Positions 36,164 to 48,192 of a stretch of DNA of 53,651 bases are shown here, one piece after another. The DNA is taken from NCBI RefSeq assembly GCF_001427585.1, contig NZ_LMGY01000012.1, positions 1,350-55,000 on the forward strand, written 5' to 3'. The position numbers and the translations under genes were made by a program. Origin of the DNA: Pseudoxanthomonas sp. Root630 (GTDB lineage: Bacteria > Pseudomonadota > Gammaproteobacteria > Xanthomonadales > Xanthomonadaceae). The notes below the pieces were generated by a model. The model was not told where the DNA came from. It searched no databases and was given only the letters and a program-made list of their open reading frames with translations. Position 1 is the stretch's first letter, and the number at the start of each line of letters is the position of its first letter.

Positions 36164-38053
36164 ATGTCCTGGTCCACCGACCGCGCCCGTACGACCTACT
36201 CCATCCCGCACTGGGCGGAAGGGTATTTCGACGTGGACGCCGCCGGCCGCATCGTCGTCTCGCCGAAGGGCGCGCAGGGTCCGCAGATCCCGTTGCCCGA
36301 GGTGGTGGAGGCCGCCCGGACGCAGGGCGCCAAGCTGCCGCTGCTGGTGCGCTTCCCGGATATCCTCGGCGACCGCCTGGGCAAGCTGCAGGCCGCGTTC
36401 GCGCAGGCGCAGGCCGACTGGGACTACAAGGGCGGCTACACCGCGGTGTATCCGATCAAGGTCAACCAGCATCGTGGCGTTGCGGGCACGCTCGCGTCGC
36501 ATGCGGGCGAGGGCTTCGGCCTGGAGGCCGGCAGCAAGCCCGAACTGATGGCCGTGCTGGCGCTGTCGCGCCCGAGTGGGCTGATCGTCTGCAATGGTTA
36601 CAAGGACCGCGAGTACATCCGCCTGGCGCTGATCGGCCGCAAGCTGGGCCTGCAGACCTTCATCGTCATCGAGAAGCCGTCGGAACTGGCGCTGGTCATC
36701 GAAGAATCCCGCAAGCTGGGCGTGAAGCCCGGCCTGGGCGTACGCATGCGCCTGGCCACGTTGGGCGCAGGCAAGTGGCAGAACAGCGGTGGCGACAAGG
36801 CCAAGTTCGGCCTGTCCCCGCGGCAGGTGCTCGACCTGTGGAAGCAGCTGCGCGAGGCGGGCCTGCAGGACACGCTGAACCTGCTGCACTTCCACATGGG
36901 CTCGCAGATCAGCAACGTGCGCGACATCGCCAACGGCATGCGCGAGGCGACCCGCTACTTCGTCGAACTGTCGAAGCTGGGCGCGACCATCAGCCACGTC
37001 GACGTCGGCGGCGGTCTGGGCATCGACTACGAAGGCACGCGTTCGCGCAGCTACTGCTCGATCAACTACGGCATCGGCCAGTACGCCAGCAACATCGTGC
37101 AGCCGCTGGCGGAAGCCTGCGAGCAGAATGGGCTGACGCCGCCGCGCATCGTCACCGAATGCGGTCGTGCGATGACCGCGCACCACGCCGTGCTGGTGGT
37201 GAATGTGTCCGAGGTCGAGCAGGCGCCGGAAGGCCGCGTGCCGGCCGCGCACGACGACGAGCCGGCGGTGATCCGCCACCTGCGCGAGATCCACGGCGAA
37301 TTGGACACACGGCCGGCCGTGGAGCTCTTCCACGAAGCGCAGCACCACCACAGCGAAGGTCTGTCGCTGTACGCACTGGGCCAGATCGACCTGGTCCACC
37401 GTGCGCGCATCGACGACCTGTTCTACGCCATCGCGCATGCCGTGCGTGGCCGCCTGAGCAGCGACGAGCGCAGCCACCGCGACCTGCTGGACGAGCTCAA
37501 CGAGCGCCTGGTCGACAAGTACTTCGTCAACTTCAGCGTGTTCGAATCGATCCCGGACGTGTGGGCGATCGACCAGGTGTTCCCGATCGTGCCGATCGAG
37601 CGCCTCGACGAAGTGCCGTCGCGCCGCGGCATCATCGCCGACATGACCTGCGATTCGGACGGCATGGTCAAGACCTACGTCGAGAACGAAGGGCTGGATT
37701 CGTCACTGCCGCTGCACGCGATGAAGCCAGGCGAAAGCTACCGCCTGGGCATCTTCCTGGTCGGCGCCTATCAGGAAATCCTCGGCGACATCCATAACCT
37801 GTTCGGCGACACCGATGCGGTGGAAGTCAGCGCCGATGCCGGCACGGGTTACCTGCTCACCCAGCAGCGCCGCGGCGACACCACCGACGTGATGCTCGAT
37901 TACGTGGGCTACCGGCTGGACGACCTGCGTGCGGCCTACCGCACGCGCGTGGAAGAAGCGACGCTGTCCGCGGATGAATCCGCGGCGCTGGCCGACGCGC
38001 TGGAAGCCGGCCTGACCGGCTACACCTACCTGTCGGACGAGCCGCTGGGCTGA
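36164..38053 (+). CDS. speA: biosynthetic arginine decarboxylase
   Basis: A 629-residue PLP enzyme that converts arginine to agmatine, the entry to putrescine by the agmatine route. Features: YPIKVNQHR with the PLP-lysine, GLEAGSKPELMAVLAL, LLHFHMGSQISNVRDI, the glycine-rich HVDVGGGLGIDYEGT, and the late MTCDSDGMV carrying the cofactor-binding Asp/active-site Cys region. Length agrees with the SpeA family. Together with the neighbouring speE this provides spermidine precursors; the agmatine-processing genes are not in the window. Its stop is 7 bases from the end of the convergent SDR gene. Confidence 0.95.
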   Translation: MSWSTDRARTTYSIPHWAEGYFDVDAAGRIVVSPKGAQGPQIPLPEVVEAARTQGAKLPLLVRFPDILGDRLGKLQAAFAQAQADWDYKGGYTAVYPIKVNQHRGVAGTLASHAGEGFGLEAGSKPELMAVLALSRPSGLIVCNGYKDREYIRLALIGRKLGLQTFIVIEKPSELALVIEESRKLGVKPGLGVRMRLATLGAGKWQNSGGDKAKFGLSPRQVLDLWKQLREAGLQDTLNLLHFHMGSQISNVRDIANGMREATRYFVELSKLGATISHVDVGGGLGIDYEGTRSRSYCSINYGIGQYASNIVQPLAEACEQNGLTPPRIVTECGRAMTAHHAVLVVNVSEVEQAPEGRVPAAHDDEPAVIRHLREIHGELDTRPAVELFHEAQHHHSEGLSLYALGQIDLVHRARIDDLFYAIAHAVRGRLSSDERSHRDLLDELNERLVDKYFVNFSVFESIPDVWAIDQVFPIVPIERLDEVPSRRGIIADMTCDSDGMVKTYVENEGLDSSLPLHAMKPGESYRLGIFLVGAYQEILGDIHNLFGDTDAVEVSADAGTGYLLTQQRRGDTTDVMLDYVGYRLDDLRAAYRTRVEEATLSADESAALADALEAGLTGYTYLSDEPLG

Positions 38054-38060
38054 GCGGCCT

Positions 38061-40053
<1,993 letters not shown>

Positions 40054-40068
40054 GTACTGCTTCTCCGC

Positions 40069-41757
40069 TTACATCTTTTCGGGCGCGCTGACGCCCAACA
40101 GGTCCAGTCCGTTGGCCAGCGCCTGGCGCACCGCCAGGGCCAGCGCCAGCCGCGCATCGCGCGCGGCGGCATCGTCCACCAGCACCGGCGTGCCGGCGTA
40201 CCACGTGTGGAAAGCATAGGCCAACTCGCGCAGGTATTGCGCCACGGCATGCGGCTCCAGCGATTCGCCGGCCACTTCCACCACTTCCGGATAGCGCGAC
40301 AGTTCCACCATCAGCAGCAGCGAGGTCTCGTCGTCCAATCGCGCGAGGTTCGCCAGGCCGTTCGCCTGGTCGTACGCATAGCCCTTCTCGCCGGCCTGGC
40401 GCAGCAGGCTGCACACGCGGGCATGCGCGTACTGCACGTAGAACACCGGATTGTCGTTGCTCTGCTGGCGGGCCAGGTCGATGTCGAACGTCAACTGCGA
40501 ATCGGGCTTGCGCGCGATCAGGAACCAGCGTGTCGCGTCGGCGCTGGTTTCCTCGATCAGATCGCGCAGGGTGAAGTAGCTGCCGGCGCGCTTGGAGAGC
40601 TTGACCTCCTCGCCGCCGCGCATGACCGTCACCATCTGATGCAGCACGTACTCCGGGTATCCCTGCGGAATGCCTTCGCCCAGTGCCTGCAGGCCGGCCT
40701 TCACGCGGGCCAGCGAGCCATGGTGGTCGGCGCCCAGTTCGGTGATCGCACGCTCATAGCCGCGCTGCCACTTGCTGAGGTGGTAGGCCACGTCCGGCAC
40801 GAAGTAGGTGTAGCTGCCGTCGGACTTGCGCATCACGCGGTCCTTGTCGTCGCCGAAGTCGGTGGACTTCAGCCACAGCGCGCCGCCTTCTTCGTAGGTG
40901 TGGCCCGAAGCCACCAGCTTGCGCACGGTCTCTTCGACCTTCTGGTCGGCGTACAGCGAGCTTTCCAGGAAGTAGCGGTCGAACGAGACGCCGAACGCCG
41001 CCAGGTCCAGGTTCTGCTCGCGACGCAGGTAGGCCACCGCGAAACGGCGGATGGCGTCCAGGTCCTGCGGATCTTTTTCGCCGGTGACCACGTGGCCGTC
41101 GACTTCGACCGAATCACCGTTGAGGTAGGACTGCGCGACGTCGGCGATGTAATCGCCGCGATAGCCGTCTTCCGGCCAGCCCTCGCTGTCCGGCGACTTG
41201 CCCAGCGCACGCGCCTGGGTCGATTTGGCCAGGTTGTCGATCTGCACGCCGGCGTCGTTGTAATAGAACTCGCGCTTGGTGGTCCAACCGTTGGCCGCCA
41301 GCACGCGGGCGATGCAGTCGCCGATGGCGCCGGCACGGCCGTGGCCGACATGCAGCGGGCCCGTCGGGTTGGCCGATACGTATTCCACGCCCACGGTGCG
41401 ACCGGCGCCGCTGGCATTGCGGCCGTAGGCCTCGCCCTGGGCGAGTGCGGTGGCCACTTCGCGCTGGTAGGCGCCCGGGGTCAGGTGGAAATTGATGAAG
41501 CCGGGGCCCGCGATCTCGACCTTGGCGACGTCGTCGCTGGCCGGCAGGGCTGCGACCAGGGCGGTGGCGATCGCGCGCGGATTGCTGCGCGCGGCCTTGG
41601 CCAACTGCATGGCGGCGTTGGTGGCGAAGTCGCCGTGCTCGCGGGTCTTGGGGCGCTCGACCACGAAATCGGGCGTGGCGGTGTCGGCCGGCAGGGTGCC
41701 GGCGGAGCGCAGGGCGTCGATGCCCTGGGCGATCAAGGCGCGAAGGGAAGCTTTCAC
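40069..41757 (-). CDS. argS: arginyl-tRNA synthetase
   Basis: A 562-residue class I synthetase that charges tRNA-Arg. The N-terminal ArgRS-specific domain precedes the HIGH-type motif HVGHGRAG in [25 protein letters not shown] stands in place of KMSKS, which is usual for ArgRS. The anticodon-binding C-terminal domain (DALB) closes with [10 protein letters not shown]. The GTG at 41757 starts the conserved [10 protein letters not shown]; no closer ATG exists. Expected length for the family. First gene of an argS-SPOR-membrane protein run. Confidence 0.95.
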   Translation of the reverse strand: MKASLRALIAQGIDALRSAGTLPADTATPDFVVERPKTREHGDFATNAAMQLAKAARSNPRAIATALVAALPASDDVAKVEIAGPGFINFHLTPGAYQREVATALAQGEAYGRNASGAGRTVGVEYVSANPTGPLHVGHGRAGAIGDCIARVLAANGWTTKREFYYNDAGVQIDNLAKSTQARALGKSPDSEGWPEDGYRGDYIADVAQSYLNGDSVEVDGHVVTGEKDPQDLDAIRRFAVAYLRREQNLDLAAFGVSFDRYFLESSLYADQKVEETVRKLVASGHTYEEGGALWLKSTDFGDDKDRVMRKSDGSYTYFVPDVAYHLSKWQRGYERAITELGADHHGSLARVKAGLQALGEGIPQGYPEYVLHQMVTVMRGGEEVKLSKRAGSYFTLRDLIEETSADATRWFLIARKPDSQLTFDIDLARQQSNDNPVFYVQYAHARVCSLLRQAGEKGYAYDQANGLANLARLDDETSLLLMVELSRYPEVVEVAGESLEPHAVAQYLRELAYAFHTWYAGTPVLVDDAAARDARLALALAVRQALANGLDLLGVSAPEKM

Positions 41758-41842
41758 GGAAGGCCGTCGTGTTGCGTGGGAACCGCCTATTCTAGATTTT
41801 CCCGGCGCTTGCGTGGTGCCGGGGCGGTTCAGCCTGCGCCTG

Positions 41843-42517
41843 TCAGACCCAGCCGCGCGCCGCCATCGACTGCGGTGGCCCGTCGCCGACGACGAAATGG
41901 TCCAGCAGGCGGACATCGACCAGGGCAAGCGCCTGTTTCAGCCGCTGGGTCACGGCCCGGTCGGCGGCGGAGGGTTCCGTGCAGCCCGAGGGGTGGTTGT
42001 GCCCGATGATCAGGGCCGAGGCGTTGAACGCCAGCGCGCGTCGGGCGACTTCACGCGGGTGCACTTCCGCACTGTCCAGGGAGCCCTGGAACAGCTCCTC
42101 GAACGCCAATACGCGGTGACGCGTATCGAGGAACAGGGCGGCGAAGACCTCGTGCCGCCGCCCGCGCAGTCGCTGCGCGAAATAGCGCCCGGCGGCAGCC
42201 GGATCGCCGATGGCTTCGCCGCGTTCGAGATGGGCCAGCAGCAGCCGGTTGGCCAGCTCGAGCGCCGCAGCCAGCGCGCACGCCCGCGCCGGCCCGACGG
42301 CGGGCAGGGTGAGGAGTTCCGCCGGCGGCCGCTCCAGCAGGGTGCGGAGCGGGCCATGGGCAGCGAGCAGTTCGCGTGCGGTCGCTACCGCATCGCGTCC
42401 GCGCAATCCCGAGCCCAGGAAGAGCGCGAGCAGTTCGGCATCGCTCAGGGCGCCGGCGCCCCGGCTCAGCAACTTTTCGCGGGGACGCTCGTCGGGTGGC
42501 CAGTCGCGGATCTGCAT
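41843..42517 (-). CDS. radC: RadC/JAB-domain protein
   Basis: A 224-residue RadC protein. An N-terminal HhH-like region ([35 protein letters not shown]) precedes a JAB1/MPN domain with the metal motif HNHPSG and a late Asp ([21 protein letters not shown]). The old link to DNA repair is doubtful; the true function is unknown. The ATG at 42517 marks the conserved start and not the upstream in-frame ATG at 42553. It is divergent from coaBC, as in many gammaproteobacteria. Confidence 0.92.
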   Translation of the reverse strand: MQIRDWPPDERPREKLLSRGAGALSDAELLALFLGSGLRGRDAVATARELLAAHGPLRTLLERPPAELLTLPAVGPARACALAAALELANRLLLAHLERGEAIGDPAAAGRYFAQRLRGRRHEVFAALFLDTRHRVLAFEELFQGSLDSAEVHPREVARRALAFNASALIIGHNHPSGCTEPSAADRAVTQRLKQALALVDVRLLDHFVVGDGPPQSMAARGWV

Positions 42518-42613
42518 GGCCCCAGCTTCCCGTGAATGGCGCCCGATATGCATCGGGCATCACGGGGCGTTCGGTTAAGCTAATCGCCTGAATCGACGTA
42601 GGAATGGGCCGAC

Positions 42614-43843
42614 GTGAGCGGAGCGGACAAGACATCGGGTCTGGCAGGACAGCGCCTGCTGCTGTGCGTGGGGGGCGGGATCGCCGCCTACAAGGCGCTG
42701 GAGTTGGTGCGCCGGTTGCGCGAGGCGGGGGCCGAGGTGCAGGTGGCGATGACCGCCGGCGCGCAGCAGTTCGTCACCCCGCTGAGCTTCCAGGCGCTCT
42801 CCGGCCACGTCACCCGGACCACCCTGTGGGACAGCGGCGCGGAACAGGCGATGGGGCACATCGAACTGGCGCGCTGGGCCGACCGCGTGATCGTTGCCCC
42901 CGCCACGGCCGACCTGATGGCCCGGCTGGCGCACGGCCTGGCGGACGACCTGGTCACCACGCTGTGCCTGGCGACCACCGCGCCCCTCACGATCGCCCCG
43001 GCGATGAACCATCGCATGTGGCAGCACGCCGCCACCCAGGCCAACCTGGCCACGTTGCGCGCGCGCGGCGTCCAGGTGGTGGGCCCGAACGATGGCCCGT
43101 TGGCCGAGGGTGAATCCGGCCCCGGTCGGCTTGCCGAACCGGAGGAGATCGTGGCCGCCCTCGCCGGTGCGCCCGGCCTGGCGCCCACCGGTCCGCAGGA
43201 CCTTGCGGGGCTGAACATCGTGGTCAGCGCCGGGCCCACGTACGAGGACCTGGACCCGGTGCGTTACCTGGGCAACCGCAGCAGCGGAAAGATGGGTTTC
43301 GCGATCGCCGCCAGCGCGGCCAAGCGCGGTGCCCGCGTCACGCTCGTGGCCGGTCCGGTGCACCTCGCGACGCCGGCGGGCGTGACCCGCGTGGATGTGC
43401 GTTCGGCGGCACAGATGCATGACGCGGTGTTCGCCGCGTTGCCCGCGGACATCTACATCGGGGCCGCCGCGGTGGCCGACTACACCCCGCGCGAACCGGT
43501 CGCCAACAAGATCAAGAAATCCAGCGAATCGCTGGCGCTGGACCTGGTGCGCACGCCCGACATCCTCGCCAAGGTCGCCGCGCAGACCCAGGCGCTGAAG
43601 CTGGTGGTCGGGTTCGCCGCTGAAACCAACAACGTGGCGGAATACGCGCGCAAGAAGCTGGAAGCCAAGCGCCTGGACTTGATCGTGGCCAACCGCGTGG
43701 GCATCGCCGATGGCGGTTTCGAGAGCGACCAGAACGCCATGACCGCTTACTGGAAGGATGGCGAGCGCAGCTTCGCGACCGCACCCAAGACCCGCCTGGC
43801 CGATGAACTGATCGATCTGATCGTGGAGCGACTGAACGCATGA
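42614..43843 (+). CDS. coaBC: bifunctional CoaBC (phosphopantothenoylcysteine synthetase/decarboxylase)
   Basis: A 409-residue flavoprotein for two CoA-synthesis steps. The N-terminal CoaC half binds [18 protein letters not shown], the catalytic His in [10 protein letters not shown] (about His82) and the PAMNHRMW active-site loop (about 129-136). The C-terminal CoaB half has [32 protein letters not shown] and a late Lys/Asn region for CTP binding. The GTG at 42614 is the only close start. It overlaps dut by four bases (ATGA), starting a tightly packed coaBC-dut-mutase operon. Confidence 0.95.
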   Translation: MSGADKTSGLAGQRLLLCVGGGIAAYKALELVRRLREAGAEVQVAMTAGAQQFVTPLSFQALSGHVTRTTLWDSGAEQAMGHIELARWADRVIVAPATADLMARLAHGLADDLVTTLCLATTAPLTIAPAMNHRMWQHAATQANLATLRARGVQVVGPNDGPLAEGESGPGRLAEPEEIVAALAGAPGLAPTGPQDLAGLNIVVSAGPTYEDLDPVRYLGNRSSGKMGFAIAASAAKRGARVTLVAGPVHLATPAGVTRVDVRSAAQMHDAVFAALPADIYIGAAAVADYTPREPVANKIKKSSESLALDLVRTPDILAKVAAQTQALKLVVGFAAETNNVAEYARKKLEAKRLDLIVANRVGIADGGFESDQNAMTAYWKDGERSFATAPKTRLADELIDLIVERLNA

Positions 43844-44304
43844 GTGCACCCCGCGCCGTGGAAGTGAAACTGCTGGACCCCCGTTTCGGCGACGAATGGC
43901 CTTTGCCGGCCTACGCCACCGAGGCCAGCGCCGGCATGGATCTGCGCGCCGCGCTGGATGCGCCCCTGGTGCTCGAGCCCGGCGATGCGGCGCTGGTGCC
44001 CAGCGGCATCGCCCTGCACCTGGGCGACCCCCATCTGTGCGCGGTGGTGCTGCCGCGCTCCGGGCTGGGCCATCGCCATGGCATCGTGCTCGGCAATGGC
44101 ACCGGGCTGATCGATGCCGATTACCAGGGTCCGCTGCTGATCAGCGTGTGGAACCGGGGCCGCGAGGCCTTCACCATCCAGCCCGGCGACCGGATCGCGC
44201 AGGTCATGGTGTTGCCGGTCGTGCGGGTCGCCCTCCAGGTGGTGGATACTTTCGCCGACAGCGCACGGGGGACGGGTGGTTTCGGCCACACCGGCGTGCG
44301 ATGA
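43840..44304 (+). CDS. dut: deoxyuridine triphosphatase
   Basis: A 154-residue dUTPase, normal length for the homotrimeric type. It hydrolyses dUTP to dUMP, keeping uracil out of DNA and feeding dTMP synthesis. The five motifs are visible: [39 protein letters not shown] and the C-terminal [10 protein letters not shown]. It overlaps coaBC by four bases and ends within four bases of an ATG in the mutase frame, a gene order kept across many gammaproteobacteria. Confidence 0.95.
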   Translation: MSAPRAVEVKLLDPRFGDEWPLPAYATEASAGMDLRAALDAPLVLEPGDAALVPSGIALHLGDPHLCAVVLPRSGLGHRHGIVLGNGTGLIDADYQGPLLISVWNRGREAFTIQPGDRIAQVMVLPVVRVALQVVDTFADSARGTGGFGHTGVR

Positions 44305-44318
44305 CAGGGGACAAGCCG

Positions 44319-46649
44319 ATGGAAACGACGAACAAGAGCCGTGCGCGGATGCCCGTGGGCGACCTGCAGCGCGCGCTGCCGCTGCTGGCCGTGCTGCTGG
44401 TCCTGCTGGCGGGCCTGCTGGGCTGGAGCGGTGTGCGGCAATGGCGCGATGCGCGCCTGCTGACCGACATGGAGCACGCACGCGACGCCGCGGCCACGGC
44501 GGTGCAGAGCGCCTACGACAAGCAGAGCCAGGAGCTGGCGCGGCGACTCGCGTCCGAGCCGGTCAAGAAGGCGCTGGCCGCGGGCGACACCGGCGCCGCC
44601 ACCGCGGCGCTGCGCGAGGGATGGACGGGCGTCGAGCACGTGGAGATCTTCGACGGCGGCCTGGAAGCGGCCTACCAGGACGCGCCTGCCTTCGGCTACA
44701 GCAAGCTCGCCTTGCTGGAGGCCGGAATGCAGAGCGATCAGATCGCCGCCCGGGTGCTGAAGGAAGACAAGACCACGGTGTTCGGGCTCGCGGCGGCCGT
44801 GCCGCAGGGCGTGGCCTACGTGCGCCTGCCCCTGCCCCTGCTGACGGTGGGCTTCGATGGCGTGCAGGCGCCGCCGGGTGGCTACCTGGCCCTGCGCCAG
44901 GGCGCTTTCAATGTGCGTGAGCGCGGCAACAGCGGCTTGCAGGATGGCGCGGAACGCATGGCGCATGCCGTTGGAAAGACCGGTCTGCGCGTGGCGACGG
45001 CCGTGCCGGACAGCGAGCCGGGTCCCCTTGGCCTGGACGCGATCCCCGCCATGGTGGCGGCAGTCCTGATGGGCGTCCTCGCGATCGTTGCGCTGCTGGT
45101 GGCGCGTGGCGGCATTCGCCTGCCGGCGCTGGGCAGGAAGAAGGCCGAAGGCGTCGATGGCGATGAGCCCACGCTCGGCGAGGCGCTCCTGCGCGAACCG
45201 CCGCCGACGCCGGTGGCACCGCGCCAGGCGGGCGAGCGCGACGATGGCGCGCGACCTGCCCGGACGACGGTCGAGGTGGATCCGGGCATCTTCCGGGCCT
45301 ATGACATCCGCGGGATCGTGGGGAAGACGCTGAGCATCGAAGTGGCCGAACTGATCGGCCTGGCGATCGGCTCGGTGATGCGCGACGAAGACCTCGCCGA
45401 CATCGTCGTCGGGCGCGACGGCCGGCTGTCCGGCCCGGACCTGGTCGGCGGCTTGATCAGCGGCCTGCGCAAGGCCGGCCGCAACGTCATCGACATTGGA
45501 CTGGCCCCCACGCCGGTGGCCTATTTCGGCGCCTACCACCTGCGTGCCGGCAGCTGCGTGGCGCTTACCGGCAGCCACAATCCGCCGGACTACAACGGGT
45601 TCAAGATCGTGGTCGGCGGGCAGACACTGTCCGGTGACGCCATCACGGACCTCTACGAGCGCATCCGCGACAATCGCCTGTACATCGCCAACGTGCCCGG
45701 CGACCTGCAGCAGCGCGACATCTCGACCGACTACATCCAGCGCATCGCCGACGACGTGCAGCTCGAGCGGCCGCTGAAGGTCGTCGTGGATGCCGGCAAC
45801 GGCGTGGCCGGCGACATCGCACCGCAGCTGCTGGAAGCCATCGGCGCCGACGTGATCCCGCTCTACTGCGAGGTCGACGGCACGTTCCCGAACCACCATC
45901 CGGACCCCAGCGAACCGCACAACCTGGAAGACCTGATCCAGACGGTGAAGCGTTTCGACGCCGACATCGGCCTGGCGTTCGACGGCGATGGCGACCGCCT
46001 CGGCGTGGTGACGAAGGAAGGCGCGGTGATCTTCCCGGATCGCCTGCTGATGCTGTTCGCGGCCGATGTGCTCGAGCGCAACCCGGGTGCGCTGATCATT
46101 TACGACGTCAAGTGCACCGGCAAGCTGCAGGGCTGGGTGCTCCGCCATGGCGGCACGCCGATGATGTGGAAGACCGGGCACTCGCTGATCAAGGCCAAGA
46201 TGCGCGAGAGCGGCGCGGAGCTGGCGGGCGAGATGAGCGGCCATTTCTTCTTCCAGGAGCGCTGGTACGGCTTCGACGACGGCCTGTACTCGGCGGCCCG
46301 CCTGCTGGAAATCCTCGCGAACCGGCCGGAGGCGCCCTCCGAAGTCCTGACGGCCCTGCCCGACGGGGTATCGACGCCGGAGATCAAGGTGGATGTCGTC
46401 GAAGGCACGCCGCACGAGATCGTCGCGCGGTTCGTCGACGGCGTGGAGTTCGAAGGTGCGCGGTTGTCGACCATCGATGGCTTGCGCGCGGACTGGGACG
46501 ACGGTTGGGGGCTGGTGCGCGCATCCAACACCACACCGATCCTGGTGCTTCGCTTCGAGGCGGACAATGCCGAGGCGCTGGAACGGATCAAGACGGAATT
46601 CCGCACGCGCCTGCAGGCGCTGGCGCCGGAATTGACGATGACGTTCTAA
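44319..46649 (+). CDS. phosphomannomutase/phosphoglucomutase with N-terminal membrane module
   Basis: A 776-residue protein. The C-terminal about 455 residues form an alpha-D-phosphohexomutase like AlgC/XanA, which interconverts mannose-6-P/-1-P and glucose-6-P/-1-P for exopolysaccharide and LPS sugars. It has FRAYDIRG, the phospho-Ser motif TGSHNPP (about 417-423), the metal loop DGDGDR (about 555-560) and the phosphate-binding RASNTTP. Before it stand two transmembrane helices (about 20-38 and 243-266) enclosing about 200 residues of predicted periplasmic, Cache-like sequence, an extension annotated in some AlgC relatives. The ATG at 44319 has AGGGGA 8 bases ahead. The ATG at 44301 overlaps the dut stop but lacks a ribosome-binding site. 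Confidence 0.9.
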   Translation: METTNKSRARMPVGDLQRALPLLAVLLVLLAGLLGWSGVRQWRDARLLTDMEHARDAAATAVQSAYDKQSQELARRLASEPVKKALAAGDTGAATAALREGWTGVEHVEIFDGGLEAAYQDAPAFGYSKLALLEAGMQSDQIAARVLKEDKTTVFGLAAAVPQGVAYVRLPLPLLTVGFDGVQAPPGGYLALRQGAFNVRERGNSGLQDGAERMAHAVGKTGLRVATAVPDSEPGPLGLDAIPAMVAAVLMGVLAIVALLVARGGIRLPALGRKKAEGVDGDEPTLGEALLREPPPTPVAPRQAGERDDGARPARTTVEVDPGIFRAYDIRGIVGKTLSIEVAELIGLAIGSVMRDEDLADIVVGRDGRLSGPDLVGGLISGLRKAGRNVIDIGLAPTPVAYFGAYHLRAGSCVALTGSHNPPDYNGFKIVVGGQTLSGDAITDLYERIRDNRLYIANVPGDLQQRDISTDYIQRIADDVQLERPLKVVVDAGNGVAGDIAPQLLEAIGADVIPLYCEVDGTFPNHHPDPSEPHNLEDLIQTVKRFDADIGLAFDGDGDRLGVVTKEGAVIFPDRLLMLFAADVLERNPGALIIYDVKCTGKLQGWVLRHGGTPMMWKTGHSLIKAKMRESGAELAGEMSGHFFFQERWYGFDDGLYSAARLLEILANRPEAPSEVLTALPDGVSTPEIKVDVVEGTPHEIVARFVDGVEFEGARLSTIDGLRADWDDGWGLVRASNTTPILVLRFEADNAEALERIKTEFRTRLQALAPELTMTF

Positions 46650-46672
46650 CGCCTGGGAAGCATGTTTCTCGA

Positions 46673-46699
46673 ACGATGCCGGGCATGTCCCGGCATCGT
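46673..46699. terminator. hairpin between the mutase and the DUF4124-like gene
   Basis: ACGATGCCGGG (46673-46683) and CCCGGCATCGT (46689-46699) form an 11-bp perfect stem around CATGT, 24 bases after the mutase stop. The tail (CGTTCC) is not a T-run, so termination would be weak, but it sits between two convergent genes, where a bidirectional terminator is expected. Confidence 0.6.
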
Positions 46700-46710
46700 C
46701 GTTCCGGGCG

Positions 46711-47391
46711 TCAGCGGCGCGAGGGCGCGGACGTCTGTCCGGCCGCTTCTTCCACCGCGTCGGGGCTGGTGCCCTTCATCGCGCGGTAGCGCTCCATGAT
46801 GTCGGTGATCTCGACATCCAGTTCCGCGCGCTGGGTTTCGAAGCTGTGCTGGAGCCGACGCGTGCGGACCAGCTCGGCATGGCGCTGGCGGATGTTGGTG
46901 GCCAGCTCGGCCACCACCGGCCGCCCGGCCAGTTCCTGGTTGCCCGCCGTCTGCAACAGGCTGACGAGGCCTTCGCGCAGGCTCACCGCGTTGTAGCGCG
47001 CCGTACGCACGTTGTTGTCGACGATGGCGACGCGTTCGCTGAACACGCGCCGCAGATCCTCTTCGTTCCGGTACGACAGCAGCATGGCCGCATCGGTACG
47101 CCGCCGGGTTTCCGCCGCGGCGGCGTCCATCTGGCGCTGCTGCGCTTCGATGGCGGCATCGGCGCGCTCTTCTTCGGTCATCGCGCGGTCCACGCCACCG
47201 GTGCGCAATCCGCTGGTCGCGCTGATCTCTTCGCGCGCGGCATTGACGGCTTCGGCAGGCAGGGCGTCGCTGCAGACGCGCTGGCCTTTCTCCTGCCAAC
47301 AGAACAGTTTCTTCGCGGGCGCCTTGTCCTGTGCCAGCGCCGCAGGCGCCACCAGGACGAGGGCCAATATCAGTGGCATGCGGACGGTCAT
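46711..47391 (-). CDS. exported DUF4124-like coiled-coil protein
   Basis: A 226-residue secreted protein: signal peptide MPLILALVLVAPAALAQ, then a short DUF4124-like opening (KKLFCWQEKGQRVCSDALP) with two cysteines, and long charged helices (EEERADAAIEAQQRQMDAAAAET and onwards) predicted to be coiled coil. No enzymatic motif. Its gene ends 12 bases after the hairpin and starts 17 bases after pyrE ends, so it may be co-transcribed with pyrE. Function unknown. Confidence 0.65.
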   Translation of the reverse strand: MTVRMPLILALVLVAPAALAQDKAPAKKLFCWQEKGQRVCSDALPAEAVNAAREEISATSGLRTGGVDRAMTEEERADAAIEAQQRQMDAAAAETRRRTDAAMLLSYRNEEDLRRVFSERVAIVDNNVRTARYNAVSLREGLVSLLQTAGNQELAGRPVVAELATNIRQRHAELVRTRRLQHSFETQRAELDVEITDIMERYRAMKGTSPDAVEEAAGQTSAPSRR

Positions 47392-47408
47392 GGCAGCCCC
47401 CTGCTGCG

Positions 47409-48080
47409 TCAGTCCTGGGTCGCGCTGCCGTAGCGGGCCCGATAGGCCAGCAGGTCGTCGCGATGGTGGACAAGGTCGGCGCTTTCACCGGCAAAAGCAA
47501 GCAGGTCATGCAGGCTGGCGACGGCCACGACCGGCACGCCGGTTTCCTCCGCCACCGATTGCGCGGCGGAGCGGCGGGCGCTGCCCGAGGCCGGTTCGCC
47601 CAGTACTTCCTGCCGGTCCAGCGCCACCACGATGCCAGCCGGCTGGCCGCCACCGGCGCGGATCAGGCCCAGGGCCTCGCGGATCGCGGTGCCCGCGGTG
47701 ATCACGTCGTCGACGATCAGCACGCGGCGGTCTTCCAGCGGTGCACCGATCAGCAGCCCGCCTTCGCCGTGGTCCTTGGCTTCCTTCCGGTTGAAGGCCA
47801 CCGGCAGGTCGCGGCCGCGGCGGGCGAATTCGCACGCCAGCGCGGTCGCCAGCGGGATGCCCTTGTAGGCCGGCCCGAACAGCAGGTCGAACTCCAGCCC
47901 GGCGCCTTCGACGGCATCGGCGTAGCACGCGGCCAGCCCGGCCAGGCGGGCACCGCTGTCGAAGCGCCCGGCATTGAAGAAGTAGGGACTCTGCCGGCCC
48001 GATTTCAGCGTGAACTGGCCGAAGCGCAGGGCCTGCGCGTGCAGTGCGAGCTGGAGGAAACGGGAACGGTGGTCGGTCAT
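47409..48080 (-). CDS. pyrE: orotate phosphoribosyltransferase
   Basis: A 223-residue enzyme of pyrimidine synthesis, joining orotate to PRPP to give OMP. It has LKSGRQSPYFFNAGRF near the N-terminus, the flexible-loop KEAKDHGEGG and the PRPP-binding motif VLIVDDVITAGTA. Length fits PyrE. The ATG at 48080 starts MTDHRSRFLQLAL. It is divergent from xthA, a pairing common in Xanthomonadaceae and pseudomonads. Confidence 0.95.
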   Translation of the reverse strand: MTDHRSRFLQLALHAQALRFGQFTLKSGRQSPYFFNAGRFDSGARLAGLAACYADAVEGAGLEFDLLFGPAYKGIPLATALACEFARRGRDLPVAFNRKEAKDHGEGGLLIGAPLEDRRVLIVDDVITAGTAIREALGLIRAGGGQPAGIVVALDRQEVLGEPASGSARRSAAQSVAEETGVPVVAVASLHDLLAFAGESADLVHHRDDLLAYRARYGSATQD

Positions 48081-48192
48081 GGGGGCACGGACTGAACAGG
48101 ATGGGGACAGGATAACCGCCCGGGCGTGCACGTCGCGCGGTGAAGGCGCCGGTTCGGGTACGCTTGCCCGGTTTCCGACGAACGTAGTGCAC

